DNA of 32,543 nt from Candidatus Sungbacteria bacterium RIFCSPLOWO2_01_FULL_54_21 (GTDB taxonomy: Bacteria; Patescibacteriota; Minisyncoccia; Sungbacterales; HO2-52-23), in assembly GCA_001820725.1 (NCBI GenBank), contig MHQR01000009.1, forward strand, positions 1 to 32,543. The letters are read 5' to 3'. Both the position numbers and the translations under genes were made by a program. Shown here one piece after another: positions 1 through 8,903 of this stretch (the stretch's first letter is position 1; every line of letters starts with the position of its first letter). The notes beneath the pieces are model-generated. The model did no database searches and had not been told where the DNA came from. It was given only the letters and a program-made list of their open reading frames with translations.

Positions 1-1139
1 GGGAGCGGAGGCGCTGGTGCCGGCTCCGCAGTGTCTTCCGAGTCATCCAAATCCTCCAGCGTTACCGAACTCCCGTACAAGGCGCTCGCCATGCCAAAGG
101 CGCCGCGTTTGAACGTGTCAACCCGCCTCCCCAGCCAGGAGCGGTTTTTGTCGTACAGGATTTTGGTCTTTTGTTCTTTCTCCACCTCATCGAGAAAGAG
201 TTTTACTACGCCGGAGCCGTAGAGGACGGCCTGGCGGGAGAGACGGGACCAATAAGAAGAAAGAACTTTGTTATCATCAACAGAATATTCTATAACCCTA
301 CTTCCAAATCTTTTTTTAACTTTTGCTAGTTTGTATTCTCCCTCTGTATCAGATGCATATACAAAATACTCAGGCAAATCATCTTTATATTCTGTAGAAA
401 AGGTAGAGGAAAGTTTAGGAAAGTCATAATCATAAATCGTGTCTTTGCTTAAAAAATGCTTATTTGTATATCCAGCCACCTGATCAAAATAATCATCCAA
501 CGAATTGAGGGTTATTGGTCTTTTGTCTTTCACCTCCTCAAAAACTTTGATCGCATCGCGATCAAACTGGTTGGTCCAGTCCTCGTACGGACTTCCCATA
601 CCAAAAATGTGCGGATGTGGATCGTTCCGAGTATGCTCTGGGACGGTTGCATCTTCCAGGAGATGCAAGATATGACCCAAAGATTCAAGACCGCGTACTC
701 TATCACCCCATGCGTACTCATGCACTGCCCGATCCCATGAATAATCAGTTGAAGCACTGAAAGCCGCTTGCGTTATAGTCCCAAATTTCGATAAATAATT
801 GATGTCATATCCCGCCTGTTCGCTTGCGCTCTTGCTCCATTGTTTGGAGCTCACAAAAGGCACTCCATTTAAGATAAGCCCCCTGTCGTGGACTGGATCA
901 TAGAAGTGATGAAGGGCACGTATATCGCTATCCTCCTCAATACTACCACGGATGATCGCAGTTATTTCCAAATCATTGAAGGCGTGTGCTTTGAAGCTTT
1001 TGTTAAAAAGTTTTATAATCTCTTGCGTAAGCGCCGCATGTGTTGTCTCTGGATTATAGGCGAAAGCAAAAAACGGCAGAACAAAAGACAGTCCGAGGCA
1101 ACTATAAAAGAGGTGCTTTATAACTCGGTGATTTTCCAT
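1..1139 (-). CDS. Zinc-dependent phospholipase C / S1-P1 nuclease-like secreted protein (C-terminus truncated by window edge)
   Basis: Manual reverse-strand translation from ATG at 1137-1139 is open to the window edge (about 379 codons). N-terminus MENHRVIKHLFYSCLGLSFVLPFFAFAYN is signal-peptide-like. Motif HEYAWGDRVRGLESLGHILHLLEDATVPEHTRNDPH is typical of Zn-PLC/P1-nuclease proteins. Absent from the ORF track because no stop lies inside the window. Confidence 0.8.
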   Translation of the reverse strand, partial: MENHRVIKHLFYSCLGLSFVLPFFAFAYNPETTHAALTQEIIKLFNKSFKAHAFNDLEITAIIRGSIEEDSDIRALHHFYDPVHDRGLILNGVPFVSSKQWSKSASEQAGYDINYLSKFGTITQAAFSASTDYSWDRAVHEYAWGDRVRGLESLGHILHLLEDATVPEHTRNDPHPHIFGMGSPYEDWTNQFDRDAIKVFEEVKDKRPITLNSLDDYFDQVAGYTNKHFLSKDTIYDYDFPKLSSTFSTEYKDDLPEYFVYASDTEGEYKLAKVKKRFGSRVIEYSVDDNKVLSSYWSRLSRQAVLYGSGVVKLFLDEVEKEQKTKILYDKNRSWLGRRVDTFKRGAFGMASALYGSSVTLEDLDDSEDTAEPAPAPPL

Positions 1140-1585
1140 TTGTTATTGAGAGAATTTTTGTGCATAACAAGTTCTGACGGTAAATCATTCACGCGAGTCA
1201 ACGTAAAATAAGCAACCTCACCCTTAAGAGTCATTTTCGTGCTTGTGAGATCCCCCACCATCTCATCCAATAATCCTTTCTCTTGTATCTGCGATAGGTC
1301 TGCTCTCCACTCCTCCTGCTTATCAAGGACGAAATACTTTGCGGCGAGGTCTATGTCTCCTTTTTTGAGGGCTTCTATGAAGAGTTTGAGCGTTTCTTCT
1401 GGGGTATCCCCTCCGTAGGGGTCTTCCCTGTATTCTTTCTTTATTTCCTCTGCCTGTTTCTCGGCCTGATACTCGGGGCTTTTCTGATAGCGGATATAGT
1501 CAATAGCAAACAAAGCCCCCATGCCTATGGCGACAATAGCCACAGCCCCTCCCAAAAACTTAAAAACATTTTTTGTCATACGCAC
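1118..1585 (-). CDS. Hypothetical membrane-anchored protein (single N-terminal TM helix, NTF2/DUF4878-like tail)
   Basis: ORF 155 aa; N-terminal hydrophobic helix FLGGAVAIVAIGMGALFAIDYI; PEETLKLFIEALKKGDIDLAAKYFV resembles DUF4878-type repeats. Overlaps the next ORF by 22 nt. Confidence 0.6.
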   Translation of the reverse strand: MRMTKNVFKFLGGAVAIVAIGMGALFAIDYIRYQKSPEYQAEKQAEEIKKEYREDPYGGDTPEETLKLFIEALKKGDIDLAAKYFVLDKQEEWRADLSQIQEKGLLDEMVGDLTSTKMTLKGEVAYFTLTRVNDLPSELVMHKNSLNNKWKITEL

Positions 1586-1648
1586 ATGCTACCCCACACC
1601 TCTCCAGCTCTCAACGCGGCTTATCCACAATACCAAAGGAATTTGCAC

Positions 1649-2233
1649 TCATATATGGAAAAGCAAATATGCAGCATAGACCATAACTTCCCGCATTGCA
1701 TAGTGAAGTTTTACCGAGCGGCTTTTCGTCAGCATGGGTGCTGGAAAAACTCTTATATTGAGATCGTGTGCCATCTGCCGCGCCCTCATCATATGAAAGT
1801 CATGACTCACGAGTATTGCGGATCGAAGTGACTGCACTTCCATGATGTCCCGCGCAAGTATTAGGTTTTCCAATGTCGTCCTGCTCTGTTCTTCAATATA
1901 TATCCGATTCGAAGGAATACCGAGACGCACAAGATACACTTTCCCGATAGCGGAATCGGAAGCTGGAGATCCCGGCACTTTCCCTCCTGTTACGATAATC
2001 GAATCTGCATATCCTTGTTCATATACTTTATGGGCATGATCGAGGCGTGCCTGAAATATAGGCGATGGCTCGCCATTCCGTTGGGCCGCGCCAAGAACAA
2101 TAATGGCATCGGATTTCTGAATATCGGAGAAAGACCCCTGGCGATAAATCCGCGCCAAAAGAGCGATACAAATTATCAGCACACACCCCAAAAACCACGC
2201 TCCTGCGCGCAAGGTCTTTCTCAATCCGCTCAT
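1649..2233 (-). CDS. YdcF/SanA/ElyC-family (DUF218) membrane protein
   Basis: N-terminal TM; SDAIIVLGAAQRNGEPSPIFQARLDHAHKVYEQGYADSIIVTGG and SRTTLENLILARDIM...AILVSHDFHMMRARQMA are DUF218 hallmarks. Confidence 0.85.
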   Translation of the reverse strand: MSGLRKTLRAGAWFLGCVLIICIALLARIYRQGSFSDIQKSDAIIVLGAAQRNGEPSPIFQARLDHAHKVYEQGYADSIIVTGGKVPGSPASDSAIGKVYLVRLGIPSNRIYIEEQSRTTLENLILARDIMEVQSLRSAILVSHDFHMMRARQMAHDLNIRVFPAPMLTKSRSVKLHYAMREVMVYAAYLLFHI

Positions 2234-3492
2234 AAGCCGAGCAATCGCTTCATTTCCTGATAGTGTCGCGCAACGCCTGCGCCAAATTCGTTTGTCTGTG
2301 GGTTCGCGTGCGGTTCAATTGGATTGCTTACATCTTCAATGTTATAAAGCGTGCCGAGGATTTCCGGCTTGCCGCTTATGTCAAAACCCTTTTCTTTCCA
2401 TCGCGCATCGCTGAAATGCAATTTGACCGCTACATATCTGATATTTGTGTAGGGATCTTTCAATCTTTCTACCCGTATAAACGTATCCTCAACCGCATGG
2501 ACGGTGTCCTTATCCGGATATAGCTGAGGATAGATATTTTCAAGATCGCGTGCAGTATTTACCCGTATCTGCCCAATACCGATGGATGTATTAAGGTGCA
2601 GGAGTCCGCCAATAGAATCCGTAAGCGTATCTACAAAATTTACATTCGTCGCTTGTTCCTGGTATATAACGCCGCCTACTATTGCGGGATCGACATGAAA
2701 TTCCTGTCCGGCAAATAGTATCAGCTGCTTATAGGTCTGGATGAGGTTAATGGCTCTCGCTCCCGCTTCTCTTTCAGGATGTCTGATGGAGAATACAGTA
2801 CGATGCAGGAAAGGCATCCGGTCAGCATGAAACTCGATATAGTGTATACCGCTATCAAGCTGTTCATGAAATTCAACGGTGGCCTTTTTGATACTTCCGA
2901 TGATCCCCTTCGCTGTCCAAGGCAGCAAAGAACCAACAAGGCGCCAAAAAGAAAACTTTCCGGAGACGGAGGATTTCTTTATGCTACCGTCAACGATTAT
3001 CTTAACGTCATCGCTATCGCGTAAGCGTTTTTGAATACTCACCTCTGCTGAAAAATATACAAGGGGGAGATCTATAAGCACAAACGTATGCCATGATCTC
3101 CTGTCTCCGTCTTCAGCCACCTCCTCCCATACAAGATCGACGTCATGATGCTGTAATTCACGAACGTCAATACCATCAATAGTTGCTGCAGGATCCGGAA
3201 TCAGATTTAATACATGCTCGCCCGCTTCAAGAATTGTGAAAAGAGTAATTATTTTTTGCTTGCCTTTGAGTTCCGCTCCGTTGCATGCCGGAGGGATATT
3301 GAATGCCTGGACATATTTCGCTGGCGGTATTTCGCGAAAACGAAGTCCATCAATCTCCACGCGCAGATTTTCATCCATATCGGCTCCGGCTTGGTGTCTT
3401 GATTTACACCGGACACGTATGATGATAGCGACTAGTCCGGCATGCGCTATGCGGAACGGAAATGGCGATGCCTTCGTAATATGGCGGTGCAT
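2230..3492 (-). CDS. Hypothetical protein with lysozyme/lytic-transglycosylase-like C-terminal region
   Basis: ORF 420 aa (possible internal start MDENLRVEI at 3378). Segment EFHVDPAIVGGVIYQEQATN...SIGIGQIRVNTARDLE resembles the catalytic Glu and GIGQ(I/M) motifs of the SLT/lysozyme fold. Confidence 0.5.
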   Translation of the reverse strand: MHRHITKASPFPFRIAHAGLVAIIIRVRCKSRHQAGADMDENLRVEIDGLRFREIPPAKYVQAFNIPPACNGAELKGKQKIITLFTILEAGEHVLNLIPDPAATIDGIDVRELQHHDVDLVWEEVAEDGDRRSWHTFVLIDLPLVYFSAEVSIQKRLRDSDDVKIIVDGSIKKSSVSGKFSFWRLVGSLLPWTAKGIIGSIKKATVEFHEQLDSGIHYIEFHADRMPFLHRTVFSIRHPEREAGARAINLIQTYKQLILFAGQEFHVDPAIVGGVIYQEQATNVNFVDTLTDSIGGLLHLNTSIGIGQIRVNTARDLENIYPQLYPDKDTVHAVEDTFIRVERLKDPYTNIRYVAVKLHFSDARWKEKGFDISGKPEILGTLYNIEDVSNPIEPHANPQTNEFGAGVARHYQEMKRLLGL

Positions 3493-3620
3493 AAGAATAT
3501 CAGAAAGTCATTTTAATGCTTCTTATCGTGGCATTATTGTATCCTGCGTGTATAAACTCCCACAAACATAGTTATCCACACGATGTAGCAATCGCATGAC
3601 CATTTCCACACCCTTAAAAT

Positions 3621-4111
3621 TCAGTCGTCGCATCGCATGTCACCGAGAAAAGCGTACCCTTCCTGCGACGCAAAAACAAAATATGCTGTACCGGTAGTGG
3701 TAGTCGCAATGCCTCCCAAATACCACTCATCCCACCAGTCCCCCATCGGAGAATCTACAGGCCACACTCCCTCATCAAAGAACAGAACCTCAAGCGGCGT
3801 CTTGCTGATGAAATTGATTGATCGGATAAAGCGATTTTATATGCCTGGCGTATGCTTTCTTTAGGGAGCGGCGCAGAGCGGAACTCTCCAACGAAAAAGT
3901 CACATCGCCAAGATCCGTGTTCTTGAGGGCCGCCAAGATATTTCTTTTTCTCCAGAAGTATTGATTCTGGTGGATGATAAAGCGCAGCTCTTTTGAAATT
4001 CTTTTCAAGTCTCCAAGGTCGGAAATCATGGATTGGCACTCCCCACATGGGAAAATAGAGAAGCGATAAGATAACAAGCGAGGGTATAGCGGCGACCAGA
4101 ATGATTTTCAT
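3621..4111 (-). pseudogene. Hypothetical membrane-anchored protein, frame disrupted near 3835-3838
   Basis: Starts MKIILVAAIPSLVILSLLYFPMWGVPIHDFRPW at 4111. After ...KESIRQAYK the natural-looking continuation RFIRSINFISKTPLEVLFFDEGVWPVDSPMGDWWDEWYLGGIATTTTGTAYFVFASQEGYAFLGDMRCDD* is in another frame, ending at TGA 3621-3623. A one-base insertion in the TTTT run (3835-3838) would restore one ORF. Confidence 0.55.
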
Positions 4112-4207
4112 ATCGCCATGGTATCACTTGCCCACGATTTATAAGAACGATGAGTTATCCACAACACAAAGCGCTCCGCGTGACGCATTTCTGCTCGCGT
4201 CACAGTA

Positions 4208-4245
4208 AAAACATCCTTACAAACTCCAGTTTGTAAGGATGTTTT
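4208..4245 (-). terminator. Perfect 18-bp inverted repeat (2-nt spacer), likely terminator and/or operator-related palindrome
   Basis: AAAACATCCTTACAAACT-CC-AGTTTGTAAGGATGTTTT; on the minus strand it follows the wHTH gene stop and is followed by TTTTTACTG. Confidence 0.6.
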
Positions 4246-4274
4246 GTTTGTGCTGTGGAAATGTTATGAATATT

Positions 4275-4571
4275 TTATGCGCGCTGGAAGGATTTGAGGA
4301 AGCTGACGAACGCCCTGCCGTAGGGCGAGAGCTTGTGCTCTACGAACTTCCCCCGATACTTTTTATCAATCAGGCCGGCATACGACAGCCGCCGCGTGTG
4401 CTCGCCCAATGTCTTCTCATTTGCCCCTATCGCCTTCACTATGCCATCCAGCGTAATGCCCTGCCCCTCTGCAACCGCAAGCAATATTTCAATCCTATAG
4501 TGATTAGCCATCCCTTTGAGGTGGCGCTCCATCTGTTTTGCCGTTTTCATTTTCTCCGTCTTCATATCCAT
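4275..4571 (-). CDS. Winged helix-turn-helix (ArsR-like) transcriptional regulator
   Basis: HLKGMANHYRIEILLAVAEGQGITLDGIVKAIGANEKTLGEHTRRLSYAGLIDKKYRGKFVEHKLSPYGR reads as a wHTH domain with wing. Confidence 0.8.
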   Translation of the reverse strand: MDMKTEKMKTAKQMERHLKGMANHYRIEILLAVAEGQGITLDGIVKAIGANEKTLGEHTRRLSYAGLIDKKYRGKFVEHKLSPYGRAFVSFLKSFQRA

Positions 4572-4610
4572 ATATTATCACATCCCCGCAATCCTCCGCA
4601 TCCACAACAT

Positions 4611-4634
4611 ACCAACATACTCCAGTTTGTTGGT
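4611..4634. promoter_or_regulatory. Putative operator in the divergent wHTH / GT-C intergenic region
   Basis: ACCAACATACT-CC-AGTTTGTTGGT, 11-bp arms with one mismatch, shares the ACTCCAGTTTGT core with the 4208-4245 palindrome. Confidence 0.5.
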
Positions 4635-4711
4635 TTGAGTATTGGATCGTGCGGCTCTTCGCCTGCGACTGCTTGCCGATGATGCTGTAAAAAGATTAGT
4701 ATTGGGCTATA

Positions 4712-6784
4712 GTGAGGCATAATCTTGGCTTTGGCATGGAACGGATGATTTTCTCGCTTTGGGGATGGGTCGGACGGCATTGGGCGGCTTTGGTTTTGTG
4801 TTTGGCTGTGGGTTTGGTGTATGGCTTGCACCACATGGTACTTTTGGGCGCGGCGCGAGATGCTGGGTTGGGGTATCACCCGCTTGTCGTGAATGAGGAC
4901 GAGGCCATGTTTACGGGGCCGAAAGCCCATGCCGCCGAGATGGGGGAGGTCATCGTGGGCGACTTCAATGTCGCGGAATACAAAGATACACGGATATATG
5001 TGTTACCGTTCCTGTCCCCGCTTATCATGGGAACTATCGCGCGCGCTGTCGGCGGCATTGAGCGGGCTTTTATCGTGAGCGATTTTCTTTTTCCGCCGAT
5101 TATTTTTCTTTTGTTTTATGCGTTTCTTTTTCTGCTTTCCGAGCGACGGCTCCTTGCTTTGTCTGGGGCAACGCTTTTTATCTTTCTCCCGCAGGTTTTG
5201 CTTGCCGTGCCGCCGATCACGCCGTATCTCCAGGCCACTATTCTGACGCTCGCGGCAAAAGGTTCATCGCTTTATTTTTCCCGCGTTGAAGACCCCCAGC
5301 TTACCGCGCCTTTGTATCTGGCAGGGCTTTTGTTTTTCCTCCTTATCTTCCAGAGAAGAAGGGAGAGATGGATTATCGCGCTTGCGGGCATCTTTTACGG
5401 ACTGATGTTCTATTCGTATTTTTATTACTGGACGTATGTGTCCATGGCGCTCGTCATCGGTATTGCCATCGTCTGGCGCACACTGCCGGATGTGCGCAAC
5501 CGGCTGATGATGGCCATGGGGCTGGGACTCCTGTTTTCCGTGCCGCACTGGGTAAACGCGTCAATGGTCGCCTCTTTGCCCCAGTATCCTGACCTGTTTG
5601 ACCGCCTGCGCCCGGAGGTGGGACGCGCCCTCAATCTGGAGATGTTGCCGCTCTTTGCCTACCTCCTGCACGCGATTTTAGCTTCTGCGGTATGGATATT
5701 TTTCAGAAAAGAACGGCCTGGTCTTGCCGCTTTTTTCCTGGCTTTTCTCCTGCCGATCTACGCGGCCTACAATATGCAGGTCGTCATCGGATTCAACGTG
5801 CACCCGGATCATTGGTTCAAAGCCGCCATGCCTATAGTGAATACGGCAATGCTGATTGCCATATACTATGCGCTGAAAAAATATGGTGTGCTGCTCTCTT
5901 TCCGCGCGCTTGTTCTCCCGTGGGCAATTCTTGCCATACTTCTTTTTCTGAAGGCAATGCAAACAGAAGTCGCGTCAGTACGGTATGCGTCCCTGCTCCT
6001 GCTCGCCACGGCATCCATCGGCCTACTCTATAGCGCCGCGCGGCCACGTCTGGCCTGGACGCGCCATCGCGCTATTCCGATCGGCCTGGCAGGACTTGTT
6101 ATACTTTTGTTTTTTGCAAAAGGCGTTGCCGTACAGAAGGCGTACATCCGCACCAATGCGGCAAAGACCCTTCCTGCCGAAGAATCCGCCAGTTTCGCGT
6201 GGCTTGCCGAAAATACTCCGGCGTATTCTGTCGTTGCCACGCCTTCGTTCACCACCAACGCGCGGATTCAATTGTACACCAGGAATCGCCTGCTCCTGCC
6301 AAACGGCTACAACACGATCGCGGGGGACGCGGAGTTGTGGGAGCGTCTGCGGGTGACGAACAAGATATTCGGCACGCCCTTGCTGACGTACCGCGCGTAT
6401 CTCACAGGCGCGAGCGCACTCGGCGGCGGAGGCGAGGATGACGCGGCGGGCGACAATCTCTATTTCGCGTTCAAGCCGCAGCTGGATACTCTAGCCGTGT
6501 ACTACCTTTTCCACATGCACTATCTGGATTCTTCGCCGGGAAGCACGTTCCAAAGCACAACGCCGCTTTCCCTGCCGCCCGCCATCGTGGAACGGGAAGT
6601 CGCGGCATATCAGCGTTTTACCCCTGGCGATCCCCTGCCGTATCGCGTGGATTTTCTGTACTATGGCCCGCGCGAGCGCGTCCTTGTCCCCGATGCGTCC
6701 GCATTTTCCTCATACGAAAAAATGTATGACCACAGAGGTATTATCGTCTATCGCTATTCCCATGACCGACTCGCAGAAAAATAA
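4712..6784 (+). CDS. Multi-pass membrane protein, GT-C-like glycosyltransferase (ArnT/PMT-type topology)
   Basis: ORF 690 aa (possible start MERMIF at 4736); many TM helices; acidic NEDEAMFTGPK motif in the first extracytoplasmic loop; large soluble C-terminal domain. Confidence 0.65.
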   Translation: MRHNLGFGMERMIFSLWGWVGRHWAALVLCLAVGLVYGLHHMVLLGAARDAGLGYHPLVVNEDEAMFTGPKAHAAEMGEVIVGDFNVAEYKDTRIYVLPFLSPLIMGTIARAVGGIERAFIVSDFLFPPIIFLLFYAFLFLLSERRLLALSGATLFIFLPQVLLAVPPITPYLQATILTLAAKGSSLYFSRVEDPQLTAPLYLAGLLFFLLIFQRRRERWIIALAGIFYGLMFYSYFYYWTYVSMALVIGIAIVWRTLPDVRNRLMMAMGLGLLFSVPHWVNASMVASLPQYPDLFDRLRPEVGRALNLEMLPLFAYLLHAILASAVWIFFRKERPGLAAFFLAFLLPIYAAYNMQVVIGFNVHPDHWFKAAMPIVNTAMLIAIYYALKKYGVLLSFRALVLPWAILAILLFLKAMQTEVASVRYASLLLLATASIGLLYSAARPRLAWTRHRAIPIGLAGLVILLFFAKGVAVQKAYIRTNAAKTLPAEESASFAWLAENTPAYSVVATPSFTTNARIQLYTRNRLLLPNGYNTIAGDAELWERLRVTNKIFGTPLLTYRAYLTGASALGGGGEDDAAGDNLYFAFKPQLDTLAVYYLFHMHYLDSSPGSTFQSTTPLSLPPAIVEREVAAYQRFTPGDPLPYRVDFLYYGPRERVLVPDASAFSSYEKMYDHRGIIVYRYSHDRLAEK

Positions 6785-7580
6785 TATCCGCGCATTGCTC
6801 AAGCAATCTGCGTGCGTGGAGCGCGACGATGTGTTCATATGCCGCGAAGGAACGAAAACGATTGACAATCGTTTTCGGGCGGGCGAATCAGATCCTTTGA
6901 AAAAAATATTGCGGCGAGTACCGCGGCTGTATGAATTTCTCCTGTGGATTACGACCACCGTATTTTTCTATGGCTTGAGCGCGGAGCAGGCCATGCGGCG
7001 GGCGTTTCCTGATGCTAAAAACAGAATCATTCTCAATCTCGGCTCGGGCACAAGCGATTTCGGAAACACTGTCATCAATGTTGATGTCGCGCCCTTTGCC
7101 AATGTCCATGTCGTGGCCGATGCCGAGGACTTGCCGTTTCTGGATGCATCGGCAGACATGATCGTATCAGAATCCATGATTGAACACGTGCGCCGGCCGG
7201 AGCGCGGGATTGACGAGATGCGCCGCGTTATCAAGCACGGCGGATATGTGTATGTTGAAATGCCCTTTATCTTCCCATTCCACGCGTCCCCCAGCGATTA
7301 TACGCGCTTTACTATTGAGGGATTGCGCGATCGCTTTGAAGGATTTGACGTGATAAAAGCAGGAGCGCGCGCAGGTCCTGCAACCGCGCTGACGGTACAG
7401 CTCGCGTACACGCTGGCACTTTTACTTTCATTCGGCTCGCGGCATATGTATGGTACGCTCACGCATCTTTTTTTCGTGGCGCTCTTCCCCCTAAAAATAT
7501 TGGACCAGATATTCCGCATCTTCCCGAGCAAAAACCACGAGGCCGCAAACCACATTTATTTCTTCGCGCGGAAAACTTGA
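6762..7580 (+). CDS. Class I SAM-dependent methyltransferase
   Basis: Internal start MTDSQKNN at 6762 overlapping the previous stop. ILNLGSGTSDFGNTVINVDVAPFANVHVVADAEDLPFLDASADMIVSESMIEHVRRPERGIDEMRRVIKHGGYVYVEMPF is Methyltransf_11-like. Confidence 0.85.
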   Translation: MTDSQKNNIRALLKQSACVERDDVFICREGTKTIDNRFRAGESDPLKKILRRVPRLYEFLLWITTTVFFYGLSAEQAMRRAFPDAKNRIILNLGSGTSDFGNTVINVDVAPFANVHVVADAEDLPFLDASADMIVSESMIEHVRRPERGIDEMRRVIKHGGYVYVEMPFIFPFHASPSDYTRFTIEGLRDRFEGFDVIKAGARAGPATALTVQLAYTLALLLSFGSRHMYGTLTHLFFVALFPLKILDQIFRIFPSKNHEAANHIYFFARKT

Positions 7581-7586
7581 CTCTCT

Positions 7587-8894
7587 CTATTGGTTGGTAC
7601 GCAAGGGCAAGCGTGTGGCGCTATCCTCTTGAGCATGGAGTTGTCGTACGATGCGCGGAACGGGGACTGGGAGGATGAATCGTCCGCCTGCGCGGGAAAA
7701 CCATTCCAATTTTTTCATGATGGGGTCGGCAAAGTTCCAGGCGAGGATGAGGATATAGTCGGGCGTTTGCTCCGCGATTCTTTGCGCCGCAACCACAGGT
7801 ATGTGGGTACCGGGGGTGAGTAGCCCCTGTTTCCACGCGCTGTCGTCCGCGATATAGTCCAGTGTTTCGGGGCCGATGCCGAAGTAGTTGAGCAGAGTAT
7901 TCCCCTTTGCCGACGCGCCGTATCCCGCGATGGTCTTGCCGTCCGTTCGTAATCCCCGCAGGAGGGCGGTGAGTTGTATTTTATTTTCCTCAACGCGTTT
8001 CGCAAATTTTTCGTAGACCGTCATGTCCTCAAGCCCGCGCGCCCGTTCATCCGCGACAAAGCGTCCGACGGCATCGCCGACCGGATGCGCCGATTCCCGT
8101 GGCGCGGCACATATCCGGAGAGATCCTCCATGGCTGTCCGTTTTTTCGACGTTGATCACTTTCATCCCCAAGCGCTCCAGCAATACGGAAGCGGATGCAA
8201 CGGAAAAATAGGAGAGGTGCTCATGATATACCGTATCAAAAAGGTTCTGCTCCAAAAAATCAGCGAGGTACGGGACCTCTATGATAAAAACGCCTTCGCT
8301 GGCGAGCAGGATGCGTACGCCCTCCACGAGCGCGTCAAGGTTATTCACATGGGCAAATACGTTGGTCGCAGTGATGACCGAGGAGCGACCGTGCCTGTCC
8401 GCGATGTCGCGCGCGACATCGGGCGTGAAAAAATACGGCAACGTTTCTATGCCCGCAGCAGTCGCCTCGGCGGCGATTTTTACGGCTGGATCGACGCCGA
8501 GCACCCGAATGCCTTTTTCTTGAAATGGTTTTAGGAGGATGCCGTCATTGGAGCCGATGTCCACTACGAGCGACGAGGGCCCCAAACCAAAGCGAGATAC
8601 GATCGCATCCGCAAACGCGCGGAAATGCGCGACAAACGCCGGAGACGTGGATGACACATAGACATACTGCGTGAAGAGCAGTTCGGGCGAGACAATATCC
8701 CGCAATTGCGCCAGCGAGCAGTCGTTGCAAAAATACACGTCAAGCGGGAATGCCAACTCCGGCTTGCCGAGGTCTTCGGGCCGAACAAACGCGTTTGCCG
8801 GCGGCTGGACTCCGAGCGACAGAATGCGTGTGAGTGCGGCACTCGTGCACCCGCGGCATCGCTCGTTTCTTGTCATCAATGTTGCGATTTCCAT
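7587..8894 (-). CDS. Sugar C-methyltransferase-type SAM methyltransferase (N-terminal zinc-binding, C-terminal Methyltransf_14-like domain)
   Basis: CRGCTSAALTRILSLGVQPPANAFV and CNDCSLAQL zinc-binding N-terminus; VVDIGSNDGILLKPFQEKGIRVLGVDPA; C-terminal GYGASAKGNTLLNYFGI. Confidence 0.9.
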   Translation of the reverse strand: MEIATLMTRNERCRGCTSAALTRILSLGVQPPANAFVRPEDLGKPELAFPLDVYFCNDCSLAQLRDIVSPELLFTQYVYVSSTSPAFVAHFRAFADAIVSRFGLGPSSLVVDIGSNDGILLKPFQEKGIRVLGVDPAVKIAAEATAAGIETLPYFFTPDVARDIADRHGRSSVITATNVFAHVNNLDALVEGVRILLASEGVFIIEVPYLADFLEQNLFDTVYHEHLSYFSVASASVLLERLGMKVINVEKTDSHGGSLRICAAPRESAHPVGDAVGRFVADERARGLEDMTVYEKFAKRVEENKIQLTALLRGLRTDGKTIAGYGASAKGNTLLNYFGIGPETLDYIADDSAWKQGLLTPGTHIPVVAAQRIAEQTPDYILILAWNFADPIMKKLEWFSRAGGRFILPVPVPRIVRQLHAQEDSATRLPLRTNQ

Positions 8895-8903
8895 GTGTTT
8901 GTT

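Noticed and set aside
1621-4163. Replication origin (oriC)
   Set aside because: Three DnaA-box-like 9-mers are too widely spaced and no dnaA/dnaN or AT-rich unwinding region is visible; kept only as a promoter-motif finding.
4239-4682. 147-aa plus-strand ORF over the wHTH gene
   Set aside because: Antisense to the wHTH coding sequence, which has a coherent domain.
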